From positions 5,777 to 69,776 of the forward strand of contig JAZRPZ010000117.1 of NCBI GenBank assembly GCA_045649485.1: a stretch of 64,000 nt of DNA, in the 5' to 3' direction. Of the stretch, positions 5,840 to 14,733 are shown one piece after another. The notes under the pieces are model-generated. The model was not told where the DNA came from. It saw nothing but the letters and a program-made list of their open reading frames with translations, and did not search any database. The translations under genes and the position numbers were made by a program. Each line of letters begins with the position of its first letter. The first letter of the stretch is position 1. The stretch is from RUG11247 sp045649485 (lineage in GTDB: Bacteria; Bacillota; Clostridia; Christensenellales; Aristaeellaceae).

Positions 5840-6973
5840 ATGACGGCACGTGAGCGTTTCTGGTTATGGGCTAATTATGAGTCAAAGGACATTCCTGCAT
5901 GGGGCGATTGGGTGAAGCCCTACAAGCAGTGGGTGAGTCAGGGAATGCCGCCCATGCCTGAGGGTCAGAGTGACGAAAGAGAGTACATGCGTGAGTATTT
6001 CGGATTTGAGGGCATCTACTCTGCGTTCTGGGGTCAGTCGAGGCTTCCTGTGGAGCTTGGCATATATCCGGCATATGAGCAGGAGATATTGTGGGAGGAC
6101 GACAAACACGAGATAGTGCGCGGCGCGGACGGCATTATCGGAAAGCGTCTGAAGGATCCCGATTCCGTGCTGATCGCCACGCAGTATCTGGAATATCCCC
6201 TTAAGGGACCGGAAAATTGGGAGGAATTCAAGCGCACCCGCCTGAATCCCAATGATCCAGGTCGTTATCCCGACGATGCCACATGGCAGATGCTGCGCCG
6301 GAAGTGGGGCGATGACCGCAGCCATATCATTACGGTTGATGTCGGCAGCTTTTACGGCATACTCCGCAACTGGATGGGAGTGGAAAATGCTTCCTATGCG
6401 CTGCATGATGAGCCGGAATGGGTCGCGGAGGTAATGGATTATCTGGCGGATTTCTATATTGAGGCGCTGGGAAAGGCTGTGCGCGATTTTAAGATAGATA
6501 TCGGCATGTTCTGGGAGGATATCTGCTATAAAAACGGGCCGCTGATTTCTCCCGAGATGTTCCGCAGATTCTGTCTCAAGCCTTATCAGAAGGTTACGAA
6601 TTTCCTGAGGGAAAACGGAGTGAAGCTCTGTTTTGTGGATTGCGACGGAAATATCGAACAGCTGCTGCCCATATGGCTGGAGGGCGGAGTACGAGGCTTC
6701 TATCCGCTGGAAGTGGCTGCCGGCATGGACGCGGAAAAATTGCTGAAGAAATATCAGAAAGATAAGATACTGATATGGGGCAATGTGGACAAGCGCGAAT
6801 TGCAGAAGGGACCCGACGCCATTGAGGCCGAACTTGAGCGCCTTGCGCCTGCGGTGGAGATGGGCGGATTCATTCCGCTGGTGGACCACGGAGTTCCGGA
6901 GAATATATCGTTTGCAGATTACAGTTATTATAATGCCCGCCGCAAGGAGAAATTCGGCATACGGCTTCTGTAA
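5840..6973 (+). CDS. Uroporphyrinogen decarboxylase (URO-D) superfamily protein
   Basis: The start at ATG 5840 follows GGGGG by eight bases; the frame is open from 5810 but without a site. The 377-residue protein begins MTARERFW and has the URO-D/MtaA TIM-barrel pattern, including DIGMFWEDICYKNGPLISPE and, near residue 267, CFVDCDGN followed by WLEGGVRGFYPLEV. Corrinoid-dependent methyltransferases of this superfamily carry a His-x-Cys zinc motif at that place; here it reads DCDGN, so the reaction may differ. Genes of this kind often sit near glycoside hydrolases in gut Clostridia. It is monocistronic between its own promoter and terminator. Haem synthesis is unlikely because no other hem gene is present. 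Confidence 0.78.
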   Translation: MTARERFWLWANYESKDIPAWGDWVKPYKQWVSQGMPPMPEGQSDEREYMREYFGFEGIYSAFWGQSRLPVELGIYPAYEQEILWEDDKHEIVRGADGIIGKRLKDPDSVLIATQYLEYPLKGPENWEEFKRTRLNPNDPGRYPDDATWQMLRRKWGDDRSHIITVDVGSFYGILRNWMGVENASYALHDEPEWVAEVMDYLADFYIEALGKAVRDFKIDIGMFWEDICYKNGPLISPEMFRRFCLKPYQKVTNFLRENGVKLCFVDCDGNIEQLLPIWLEGGVRGFYPLEVAAGMDAEKLLKKYQKDKILIWGNVDKRELQKGPDAIEAELERLAPAVEMGGFIPLVDHGVPENISFADYSYYNARRKEKFGIRLL

Positions 6974-6977
6974 ACAT

Positions 6978-7004
6978 ACGCCCTTCGCAAGAGGGGCGTT
7001 TTTT
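6978..7004 (+). terminator. Terminator of the URO-D-family gene
   Basis: ACGCCC/GGGCGT (6978-6983 with 6994-6999) is followed by TTTTT, five bases after the stop codon. Confidence 0.8.
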
Positions 7005-7139
7005 GTATATTTGTGCATTTGCGTTCGAAAAACACGGAACGTAAATAACGGACTGGATTTTGAGAAAACACACATATTTTTTTGAGAGTGTTTATTATTA
7101 TCTTCCGATATTTGCCTAAAAGATGCCGATTTCCTTAAG

Positions 7140-7168
7140 TTGACTGGAAAATGGATACATGATATAAT
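7140..7168 (+). promoter_or_regulatory. Strong promoter of the CNNM/CorC pair
   Basis: TTGACT (7140-7145), a 17-bp spacer and TATAAT (7163-7168) with TG at 7160-7161 match the sigma-A consensus with an extended -10. Confidence 0.75.
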
Positions 7169-7210
7169 AACTATGTCTATAATTATAAAACTGGGGGATG
7201 ACTTTCCATC

Positions 7211-8497
7211 ATGGAAGACGGAAGTTGGTTGCTTATCGTCATTTTTATCAGTATGCTGATCATGGCGTGCTATTTTGCGGTGGCGGAGACTGCGTTTGCA
7301 ACAGTCAACAAGATCCGCATGAAGAACCGCGCCGACCGCGGTGACCCTCGTGCGATTCGCGCGATGGAGGTTTTGGAGGATTTCGACAAAGCCATCACCA
7401 CGATTCTCATTGGTACCAATATCACGCACATCGTCGGTGCGGCGATATCCACACTGTTTGTTACGCGTATCTGGGGCAGCGCTGCTGTCACAGTCAGCAC
7501 CTTTGTTACCACGCTGATAGTATTCTTCTTCGGAGAAATGCTGCCGAAGAGTTTTGCGAAGAAGTACTGTGAAAGCCTTTCGCTGTGGGCATCCGGCTCG
7601 CTGCGCTTTCTGATGAAGGTATTCACTCCGCTTTCTTTCCTGCTGACGAAGTTCGGTCAGGCTGTTGCAAAGCTCACAAAGGGCGATGGCGAAGTATCGG
7701 TGACGGAGGATGAACTGTACGATATCATCGAGACTCTTACAGAAGAGGGTTCGCTGGACGAAGAAAAGGGCGAACTGGTCTATTCTGCCCTGGAGTTTGA
7801 CGATGTCAGCGCCGGTGATATACTCACCGCACGCGTAGATATGGTAGCTCTGGACATTGACGATACCCCTGCTGAACTCATGGAACAGATAAAGGGATCT
7901 ACTCACTCGCGTCTGCCGGTTTATCGTGATACGATCGATAATATCATCGGCATTCTGCATATCCGTAAGTATATTAAGGCCTGCATCCATGAAAAGGATG
8001 CGCTGAATCTTGAAAGTGTACTTGATGAGCCGTACTTTGCGCATTCCAGCATGAAGGTTGATGAACTGCTGCGCGAACTCAGCCGCCGCAAGCTGAATCT
8101 GGCCGTCATAACGGACAGTTCCGGCGGTACTCTGGGTATCGTAACAGTTGAGGATATTCTTGAAGAGCTGGTTGGCGAGCTTTGGGACGAGGATGATACC
8201 GTCATCAATTATGTCGTTTCCCTCGGCGAAGATACCTTCGATGTTTCCACTGCCATGCAGGTCGAGGATGCATTTGAGGAGATCGGCTTTGAAGATCCGC
8301 TCAGGCACGACCTTTCCCATAAGACTCTGGGCGACTGGGTATATGAGCAATTCGACAAGATCCCCGAAGTGGGCGACTCCTTTGACTACGAAGGGCTGCA
8401 TGTCACCGTTTCGCGTAAGGACGAACGCCGTCTGCTGCGCGTCACGATGAAATTGCCCGAGAAACGCGAAAGCGAAGATGAGGAGGCGGTTGAATGA
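7211..8497 (+). CDS. CNNM/CorC (HlyC) family transporter, copy 1
   Basis: The 428-residue membrane protein has a CNNM (DUF21) domain at about 1-180 with several hydrophobic segments and the conserved IIVFFFGEMLPKSFAKK-type motif (GEMLPKS). A tandem CBS pair follows at about 200-330 (TARVDMVALDID, HSRLPVYRD, GTLGIVTVEDILEELVGE) and a CorC_HlyC domain at about 345-425. Bacterial CNNM proteins export Mg2+ or Co2+ or regulate their efflux; CBS domains bind ATP-Mg. The downstream paralogue overlaps by four bases (ATGA), so the two are translationally coupled and may form a heteromer. It is driven by the promoter at 7140-7168. Confidence 0.9.
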   Translation: MEDGSWLLIVIFISMLIMACYFAVAETAFATVNKIRMKNRADRGDPRAIRAMEVLEDFDKAITTILIGTNITHIVGAAISTLFVTRIWGSAAVTVSTFVTTLIVFFFGEMLPKSFAKKYCESLSLWASGSLRFLMKVFTPLSFLLTKFGQAVAKLTKGDGEVSVTEDELYDIIETLTEEGSLDEEKGELVYSALEFDDVSAGDILTARVDMVALDIDDTPAELMEQIKGSTHSRLPVYRDTIDNIIGILHIRKYIKACIHEKDALNLESVLDEPYFAHSSMKVDELLRELSRRKLNLAVITDSSGGTLGIVTVEDILEELVGELWDEDDTVINYVVSLGEDTFDVSTAMQVEDAFEEIGFEDPLRHDLSHKTLGDWVYEQFDKIPEVGDSFDYEGLHVTVSRKDERRLLRVTMKLPEKRESEDEEAVE

Positions 8498-9750
8498 CTC
8501 CGATATTCTGGGTCGGTCTGGTTGCATGTATAGTACTGTCCGGCTTTTTCTCCGGCTCCGAAATGTCATATTCCTCTATGAACCGCGTGCGCATCGAGGG
8601 TCTGGCAGAGAACGGCAGCGCTGCAGCAAAGATTGCGCTGTATATCTATGATAATTTTGAACGCGCCCTTGGCGCTATCCTGATCGGCAATAATCTCGTC
8701 AATATCGCGGCGTCCTCCATGGCGACCCTGATGGCGATCACGCTTTTCGGCGAGAGCGCTGTCGGTATCGTCAGTGTGATCCTGACGATCACCATCATTG
8801 TATTTGGTGAGACCATGCCGAAGATCACTGCGAAAAAGAATGCTTCCCGCTTTGCAGTGATGTTTGCTTACCCGCTGAGGCTGGTTATGTGGATCCTGTA
8901 TCCGCTGGTTCTGCTGGTCGTATGGGCTACCGAAGGCATAGGCAAGCTGTTCCGCGAGGAGACCAAAGACGACAACACCGGCGTGGAAGAGCTTTCCACT
9001 ATAATCGAGACCGTTGAGAATGAGGGCGTAATTGACGCTGACCGCAGTGAACTGCTGCAGGCAGCGCTGGATTTCTCCGAGATCTCTGCGCGCGATGTTA
9101 TGACCGCCCGTGTGAACGTAATAGGTCTGGATATTGATGACAGCTGGGAAGAACAGCTGGCGACCATCGAAAATTCCGTATATTCGCGTCTGCCTGTGTA
9201 CAGGGATTCGCTGGATAACGTCATCGGTGTGCTGTATCTGAACCATTTCTTCAAGGCGCTGCTCGATGCGCCGGATGGCATTGTTGACATAAACAAGCTT
9301 CTGATGAAGCCGTGCTTCGTATATAAGACGGTAAAGCTTCCTACTGTACTGGAGGAGCTGCGCCGCCATAAGACGCAGATAGGCATCGTTACCGATGACT
9401 ACGGCGGAACCACGGGCATCATCACCATGGAAGATGTTCTCGAAGAGATCGTTGGCGATATCTGGGATGAGACCGATGTGGTCGAACAGGATGTTGTTGA
9501 GCGTGACGACGGCCGCTATGAACTGGACGGCGATATGAACATCGATGATTTCCTGGAGATTGTTGAGCGTGGCGACGCAGGTTTCGAGACCGAGGCAGAT
9601 ACCATCAGCGGCTGGACGCTGGAGGGCTTTGAAGGTTTCCCCGCCGTTGGCGATTCGCTTGAACGCGACGGTTTCCGCATCACTGTTCTGAATATGGACG
9701 GTCTGCGCGTTGACCGCGTTCTGGTAGAAGTCATAAAGGAAGAAGAATAA
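8494..9750 (+). CDS. CNNM/CorC (HlyC) family transporter, copy 2
   Basis: The 418-residue paralogue of the upstream gene keeps the same order: CNNM membrane domain (about 1-175, with GETMPKITAKK), CBS pair (about 195-325, with ARDVMTARVNVIGLD and GGTTGIITMEDVLEEIVGD) and a C-terminal CorC_HlyC domain (about 340-415). The N-terminus MTPIFWVGLVACIVLSGFFS is hydrophobic and keeps the SGFFSGSEM motif typical of the family, while copy 1 has a divergent version. It starts inside the stop of copy 1 and ends at a strong terminator, making a two-gene operon probably for divalent cation homeostasis. Confidence 0.9.
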   Translation: MTPIFWVGLVACIVLSGFFSGSEMSYSSMNRVRIEGLAENGSAAAKIALYIYDNFERALGAILIGNNLVNIAASSMATLMAITLFGESAVGIVSVILTITIIVFGETMPKITAKKNASRFAVMFAYPLRLVMWILYPLVLLVVWATEGIGKLFREETKDDNTGVEELSTIIETVENEGVIDADRSELLQAALDFSEISARDVMTARVNVIGLDIDDSWEEQLATIENSVYSRLPVYRDSLDNVIGVLYLNHFFKALLDAPDGIVDINKLLMKPCFVYKTVKLPTVLEELRRHKTQIGIVTDDYGGTTGIITMEDVLEEIVGDIWDETDVVEQDVVERDDGRYELDGDMNIDDFLEIVERGDAGFETEADTISGWTLEGFEGFPAVGDSLERDGFRITVLNMDGLRVDRVLVEVIKEEE

Positions 9751-9755
9751 ATGAT

Positions 9756-9793
9756 CCGGGCATCTCCGAATGGGAGGTGCCCGGTTTGTTTTT
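9756..9793 (+). terminator. Terminator of the CNNM/CorC operon
   Basis: A 12-bp stem (9756-9767 with 9773-9784, one G-T pair) with a five-base loop is followed by TTTGTTTTT. Confidence 0.88.
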
Positions 9794-9812
9794 GCTGTTC
9801 GGATGGGGATAC

Positions 9813-9842
9813 TTGTCAGAACTTTGCGGGGCGTGATATACT
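9813..9842 (+). promoter_or_regulatory. Promoter of the YD-repeat protein gene
   Basis: TTGTCA (9813-9818), an 18-bp spacer and TATACT (9837-9842) with TG at 9834-9835 lie 31 bp before the start codon. Confidence 0.6.
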
Positions 9843-9873
9843 AAACATAGTGTTGATAAGGGGAAGTGTCTGT

Positions 9874-11250
9874 ATGAAGAAGCTGATAGCGATTGCAGTA
9901 TTTATGAGCATGATGTTTGCCTGTACCGGTGCGCTGGCGGATGCGGTGACTGTTTTTGACGGATCGGGAAATCTGTGCGAATCTTATGATACCGAAGCTG
10001 CTTCTGTGGTTTATGGTACGGACGGAGTTGTGCGGCAGTATGATTCCGAAGGCAGGCTTATACAGGTTGGTATGGGTAAATCCGGCACGGCGGGCATGTA
10101 TTATGAATACGGAAACATGGTGGTCGAAATCTCAGATGTTCCCTATGATACAGAGAAGGTCGGCAGTGTTTACACGCTGCGTACCATATATGAATATGGT
10201 GAAGACGGAAAGCTTGCCCTTGCCGTGAGGGACGTAGAGTTATACGACTTGGGTGATAATCCGTACGGCTACAGATATTTGCTGGGCTTTTGTTCATGGG
10301 GAGTGCAGCCCGTGTATGACGATGCGGGGCATGCTTACCTCGAATGGCCGGACGGCAAGTTTGAAGAATATGCGGACGGCAAGCTTGTACGCAGCGGCAT
10401 TGTCGGGGGTTATGAAGCGGTCTACGAATATGACGCCGAAGGCAGGCTTGTAAACGAAGGCGGCATTGAGTATGTATATGATGACATGGGAAGGCTCGCG
10501 GGACAGTACTATGCCGGAGAGGCGATATGCACTGCAGAGTACGCAGATGACGGCACAATGATACTGACGTGGACCGGCGGTATGCAGTGCGTCTGTGATT
10601 CTGAAGGCAGGGTGCTGGAGGAACGTTATACCTCAGGCAGCGTAACCAGATATGAATATGATGCAAGCGGACGAATGATATCCGAAGAAAGCATAAGCAG
10701 CAACGGCAGCGAACGTATGGAATATAATTATAACGGACTTCCCACGTTGTACGTATGCGACACGGAGTGGGATTCCCGCCGTGTAGAATATATCTATGCT
10801 GAAGACGGACTCACGCTTATGCAGTATTTGGAGTATGTGGGAGACGAAATATGTATAGAAACTCATTACGATGAGCAGGGAAGAATGAGCAGAGTACTGC
10901 ACGATGACGGCAGTACCGATATTTATGAATATGCGAAAGACGGCAGCGTGACAGTTGAATGCTGCGACAGTGACGGCAATATCACCCGCTCTGAATACTA
11001 TCCGGGAGGAAGTCTCAAGAGATATTACAGTTCGGATATTTCCTATACCGAATATGACGAGGCCGGTTATACTGTCAAATTCGTGTGGGATGACGAAACT
11101 TATTATGTATATGAATACTTCTACGAGGGCGATGAACTCAAGGCAAAACGCAGTTTCTATGATGATGACGGTGTGCTGATGTTCGAAAAGATACTCGAAG
11201 GTGATGAAGTTGCCGAATTGTACAGGTATTCTGAGGATGAATGGTATTGA
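9874..11250 (+). CDS. Secreted YD/RHS-type repeat protein
   Basis: I place the start at ATG 9874, preceded by GGGGAAG, because it opens a clean signal peptide (MKKLIAIAVFMSMMFACTGALADA, cleavage after ALA-DA); the frame is open further upstream but not as protein. The rest of the 458 residues is a run of about a dozen YD-type repeats such as YEYDAEGRLV, YVYDDMGRLA and YEYDASGRMI, which form beta-barrel or shell-like structures in RHS and teneurin proteins. No toxin domain, sortase signal or membrane anchor follows, so it is likely a small secreted or wall-associated binding protein. It has its own promoter and terminator. Confidence 0.78.
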   Translation: MKKLIAIAVFMSMMFACTGALADAVTVFDGSGNLCESYDTEAASVVYGTDGVVRQYDSEGRLIQVGMGKSGTAGMYYEYGNMVVEISDVPYDTEKVGSVYTLRTIYEYGEDGKLALAVRDVELYDLGDNPYGYRYLLGFCSWGVQPVYDDAGHAYLEWPDGKFEEYADGKLVRSGIVGGYEAVYEYDAEGRLVNEGGIEYVYDDMGRLAGQYYAGEAICTAEYADDGTMILTWTGGMQCVCDSEGRVLEERYTSGSVTRYEYDASGRMISEESISSNGSERMEYNYNGLPTLYVCDTEWDSRRVEYIYAEDGLTLMQYLEYVGDEICIETHYDEQGRMSRVLHDDGSTDIYEYAKDGSVTVECCDSDGNITRSEYYPGGSLKRYYSSDISYTEYDEAGYTVKFVWDDETYYVYEYFYEGDELKAKRSFYDDDGVLMFEKILEGDEVAELYRYSEDEWY

Positions 11251-11264
11251 CAAATATGTTTTGC

Positions 11265-11311
11265 TGCCCTGCCGGGAAAGCGCACAGGGAGTTGTCCGTT
11301 CAGGCAGGGCA
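11265..11311. other. Imperfectly explained stem-loop downstream of the YD-repeat gene
   Basis: TGCCCTGCC (11265-11273) pairs exactly with GGCAGGGCA (11303-11311) around a 29-base loop. It has no T-run and lies 45 bp before the true terminator, so it may protect the message 3' end. Confidence 0.4.
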
Positions 11312-11355
11312 TAAGGCATGGTGACTTTACCGCCAAACACACTGATGATTTGAAC

Positions 11356-11396
11356 ACACTGCCCTTTTGCATTATGCAGAAGGGCAGTGTTGTTTT
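11356..11396 (+). terminator. Terminator of the YD-repeat gene
   Basis: A 16-bp stem (11356-11371 with 11375-11390, one G-T pair), three-base loop and TGTTTT tail. Confidence 0.85.
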
Positions 11397-11467
11397 CAAA
11401 AGACGGCTTTATGTGTGATGAGCGGTAAATATATTCTGTATTTCGTATGGCGTAAAACGTGATGATA

Positions 11468-11476
11468 TGATATAAT
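11468..11476 (+). promoter_or_regulatory. Extended -10 promoter of the ABC exporter gene
   Basis: TG (11468-11469) and TATAAT (11471-11476) form an extended -10; the -35 position holds only TGGCGT. Confidence 0.5.
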
Positions 11477-11529
11477 TGAGAAAATAGTTAGTTGGTTAAT
11501 TGATAGCCTGCAAAGGAGTTGTGTCGAGT

Positions 11530-13269
11530 TTGAAGATGCTTATCCGCCTCGGTCGGGAGGCAATACGGTACAGGAAGCTGTATATCATCGCGATAATATC
11601 CACGCTGTGTCTTACGGGCGTTAACCTTGCCGCCCCCCGCGTGCTTTCGGCAATGACGGGTCTGGTGGAAAGGGGCATAGACGAATCCATGCTGGTCACG
11701 GTAGCCTGGCTGACTGCCGCGCTTGTGGCGCTGTATCTGCTGAGAGTGCTGTTCCGCTTTTTGAGCAATTACCTGGCGCATCAGGCGGCGTGGTATCTGG
11801 TTGGCGACCTCAGAACCAAACTGTACGATAAGATCGAGCGTCAGGATCTGGGATTTTTCCACGATAAGCAGACCGGCGATCTGATGAGCCGCGTGGTAAA
11901 CGATACCCGCGATTTCGAATTGCTCTATGCCCACATCATTCCCGAGATGATCACCAACGGCATCACTTTTGCGGGCGTACTGACGGTGCTTTTGCTCATC
12001 AACTGGAAGCTTGCGCTGGTCACCTGTTTCCCAATACCGCTGATACTCATATCCGGCATCATCTTTGCCAAAAAGGTGCGTCCCTTCTTTCGTATATCCC
12101 AGAAGAAGATGGGCGAACTCAACGGCAAGCTGCAGGATAATTTCTCCGGTGTGCATGAGATACAGTCCTTCGGTCAGGAAACATACGAGACCGGCCGCGT
12201 TGACGAGCAGAATTTCGAGCATGTACGCGCCATGCTCCATGCGCTGAAGATAAGCGCCGTGTTCCATCCCTCGGTCGAATTCCTTTCATCTATCGGACAG
12301 ATACTTGTGGTGGGCATCGGCGGTCTGCTTGCTTACAGAGAGGGTCTGGATGTTGAAAGCATCGTGGCTTTCATGCTGTACCTCAGCCTGTTCTATGCAC
12401 CCATTTCGGGTCTGGCAAATCTGCTGGAGAGCATGCAGTCTTCCATGGCGGGCGCCGAGCGCGTGCTGTCCATTATGGATACTCCCTCCCGCATACAGAA
12501 CCGTCCCGACGCCAAAGACCTTGGAAAGGCTCAGGGTTCCATTGCCTTTGAAGACGTGAAATTTTCCTACATACCCGGCGAACCTGTGCTGGACGGCATC
12601 TCATTTGATTGCAAGCCCGGCATGATGGTGGCGCTGGTAGGTCCCACCGGCGTGGGAAAGACCACGCTGACCCAGCTGATATCCCGCTTCTATGAGCCCA
12701 CTTCCGGACGCATACTGGTGGACGGACAGGATATCCGCGACGTTACCTTCGAAAGCCTGCGCCGAAATATTTCCCCCGTGCTGCAGGATACTTTCCTCTT
12801 CAACGGAACCATCGCAGAGAATATCGGCTATGCAGACCCCAAGGCCACCCGCGATGAGATCATTGCCGCGGCGAAGGCAGCGAATATCCATGCGGACATC
12901 ATGGAGATGCCCGACGGCTACGATACCCGCGTAGGAGAACGCGGCCTGCGTCTCTCCGGCGGACAGAAGCAGCGCGTTGCCATCGCCCGTGCCATACTGC
13001 GCAGGTCGCCCATTATCGTGCTGGATGAAGCCACCGCATCCGTTGACGTGGAGACAGAAAAGCAGATACATGCGGCGATTTCCGACCTTGCGGGCCGCCG
13101 TACCATAGTCGCCATTGCCCACAGACTTTCCACCATACGCAATGCAGACCTGATCCTCGTTATTCAGAACGGCAAGGTTGTCGAGCGCGGCACCCACGAA
13201 TCGCTGATAGCGCAGAACGGCGTGTATGCACGTATGGACAGGATCCAGTCCGGCGCGATAAACGGCTGA
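11530..13269 (+). CDS. ABC exporter, fused membrane and ATPase domains (MdlB-like)
   Basis: The half-transporter has a six-helix type IV (exporter) membrane domain at about 1-310, with the coupling segment YDKIERQDLGFFHDKQTGDL, and an ATPase domain at about 335-575. Walker A is GPTGVGKTT (near 371), the signature LSGGQKQR (near 474), Walker B IIVLDEA and the H-loop IAHRLST; all are intact. It should work as a homodimer exporting a drug, lipid or peptide. AAAGGAG at 11512-11518 suits TTG 11530; the frame is open from TTG 11500, and a GTG at 11521 is too near the site. It is monocistronic and converges on the phosphohexomutase gene. Confidence 0.9.
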   Translation: MKMLIRLGREAIRYRKLYIIAIISTLCLTGVNLAAPRVLSAMTGLVERGIDESMLVTVAWLTAALVALYLLRVLFRFLSNYLAHQAAWYLVGDLRTKLYDKIERQDLGFFHDKQTGDLMSRVVNDTRDFELLYAHIIPEMITNGITFAGVLTVLLLINWKLALVTCFPIPLILISGIIFAKKVRPFFRISQKKMGELNGKLQDNFSGVHEIQSFGQETYETGRVDEQNFEHVRAMLHALKISAVFHPSVEFLSSIGQILVVGIGGLLAYREGLDVESIVAFMLYLSLFYAPISGLANLLESMQSSMAGAERVLSIMDTPSRIQNRPDAKDLGKAQGSIAFEDVKFSYIPGEPVLDGISFDCKPGMMVALVGPTGVGKTTLTQLISRFYEPTSGRILVDGQDIRDVTFESLRRNISPVLQDTFLFNGTIAENIGYADPKATRDEIIAAAKAANIHADIMEMPDGYDTRVGERGLRLSGGQKQRVAIARAILRRSPIIVLDEATASVDVETEKQIHAAISDLAGRRTIVAIAHRLSTIRNADLILVIQNGKVVERGTHESLIAQNGVYARMDRIQSGAING

Positions 13270-13318
13270 TGATGATACACGGTGCATAAAATTTTGCCTG
13301 TGATGATAACTGTATAAA

Positions 13319-13350
13319 AAATATCCCCGCTTACTAAAGCGGGGATATTT
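13319..13350. terminator. Bidirectional terminator between ABC exporter and phosphohexomutase
   Basis: A perfect 14-bp stem (13319-13332 with 13337-13350, core TATCCCCGC) with loop ACTA has A and T tails on both sides. Confidence 0.9.
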
Positions 13351-13352
13351 GA

Positions 13353-14708
13353 TTATCCGGCGAATTCCTTGTCTATCACTTCGCGGACGGATTCGGGAAG
13401 AACGGATGCTATTGTGTACAGCAGTTCCTTCAGACGTTCGGAGGTATCCGCTTCTCCGCGGAGGGTTATCTGTTCCGCGGTCACAGACTTGCGCATGAGT
13501 ATCCAGCCGTCTTCGAATTCAAGACGTACGCCGTCAAGATGGGCAACCGTGCAGGGCAGGGTCTTTGCGAGGTTTTCTACCTTGTCGAGCCATGCCTGCT
13601 GGTCGGCATAGGCGCATGCAACGCGCATATCCGGAGTTATGGGCGGCAGGACTATCTCGTCTGCAAGGCATGCCAGCGATTTTTCGGAAGCACAGAGTAT
13701 CTCCGCCATCATGAGGGCGGCATACAGACCGTCGTCATAACCGAGCGCGCCGAAGAAGAAATGACCGCTGACTTCGCCTGCGACAGCTGCGCCGACATCA
13801 AGGAAGTGCTTTTTGATAAATGCGTGTCCGCTGCGTTCGGGAACGGGAGTTCCGCCCATTTCGAGGGTGGCTTTGCGGATAACGGAGGAGGATTTCTGGT
13901 CGTAAATAACAGGAGTGGGATTATCCTTAAGCAGCTTGCGGATGAAGAGCACCAGCGATTTTTCGTTTATTACCGCGCGTCCCTTTTCATCCACGAATAC
14001 AGCCCTGTCGCCGTCTCCGTCGAATGCCACGCCGAAATCTGCGCCGGTTTCGGTCACCTTTGCGCACAGTGCCGAAAGATGCTTGTATTCGGCGGGATTC
14101 GGGTCGCGCATGGGGAAGCTGCCGTCGATCTCGCAGAAAAGCTCGGTGACGTTATAACCGGCGTTTCTGAAAGCTGCGGGTGCTGCCTTGCTCATCGCGC
14201 CGCTGCCGGCATCGATAACTACGTGCAGGGGCTTTGCTGCCCTGAAACGGGCATCAAGCGAAGCGAGGTAGTCGCCAAGTATGTCGACCTTCGTAACGCT
14301 GCCCTTGCCGCAGGGATAATTGCCGGAGTCGATGACGGACTTCAGCTTGTCTATCACGGGGCGGGTCACGGGACTTTCGCCGATCATGAACTTCACGCCG
14401 TTGTATTTCGGGGGATTGTGCGAAGCGGTGACCGTTGCGCCGCCGGCGGCATTGCTGTTTGCCAGCGCATAGTACAATGCGGGAGTGGGGATGGTTCCCA
14501 GATCATCTACATTTATGCCGCTTTCCACAAGTCCGCGGATCAGTTCCTGCTTCAGTTCCGGGGTCGAGATGCGCACATCGCCGCCCACGCGAAACACTGC
14601 GCCTTTTGGCAGCATTGCACCCAGACCGCGGCCTATATTATAGGTGTCCTGTGCGGTGATCTCGCTTCCGTATATGCCGCGGATATCACAATCTTTGAAA
14701 ATGCTCAT
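13353..14708 (-). CDS. Phosphomannomutase/phosphoglucomutase (alpha-D-phosphohexomutase)
   Basis: The 451-residue enzyme interconverts hexose 1- and 6-phosphates. The four signature loops are present: the phosphoserine loop TASHNPP (Ser96), the metal-binding DGDGDR (230-235), the sugar-specificity loop GEVSGH (311-316), which is the form found in PMM/PGM enzymes that accept both mannose and glucose, and a C-terminal phosphate-binding region. The start follows AGAGG. It is the last gene of the leftward ThuA-kinase-mutase unit, 25 bases behind the kinase, which suggests that sugar units freed by the neighbouring hydrolases are channelled to glycolysis or cell-wall precursors. Confidence 0.9.
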   Translation of the reverse strand: MSIFKDCDIRGIYGSEITAQDTYNIGRGLGAMLPKGAVFRVGGDVRISTPELKQELIRGLVESGINVDDLGTIPTPALYYALANSNAAGGATVTASHNPPKYNGVKFMIGESPVTRPVIDKLKSVIDSGNYPCGKGSVTKVDILGDYLASLDARFRAAKPLHVVIDAGSGAMSKAAPAAFRNAGYNVTELFCEIDGSFPMRDPNPAEYKHLSALCAKVTETGADFGVAFDGDGDRAVFVDEKGRAVINEKSLVLFIRKLLKDNPTPVIYDQKSSSVIRKATLEMGGTPVPERSGHAFIKKHFLDVGAAVAGEVSGHFFFGALGYDDGLYAALMMAEILCASEKSLACLADEIVLPPITPDMRVACAYADQQAWLDKVENLAKTLPCTVAHLDGVRLEFEDGWILMRKSVTAEQITLRGEADTSERLKELLYTIASVLPESVREVIDKEFAG

Positions 14709-14733
14709 ATATACCTCTTGTGTGTTTCGGATA

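Noticed and set aside
5882..8569. 895-codon open frame on the minus strand
   Set aside because: It runs antisense across a URO-D-family gene, an intergenic promoter and terminator, and a CNNM gene, which no real gene would do.
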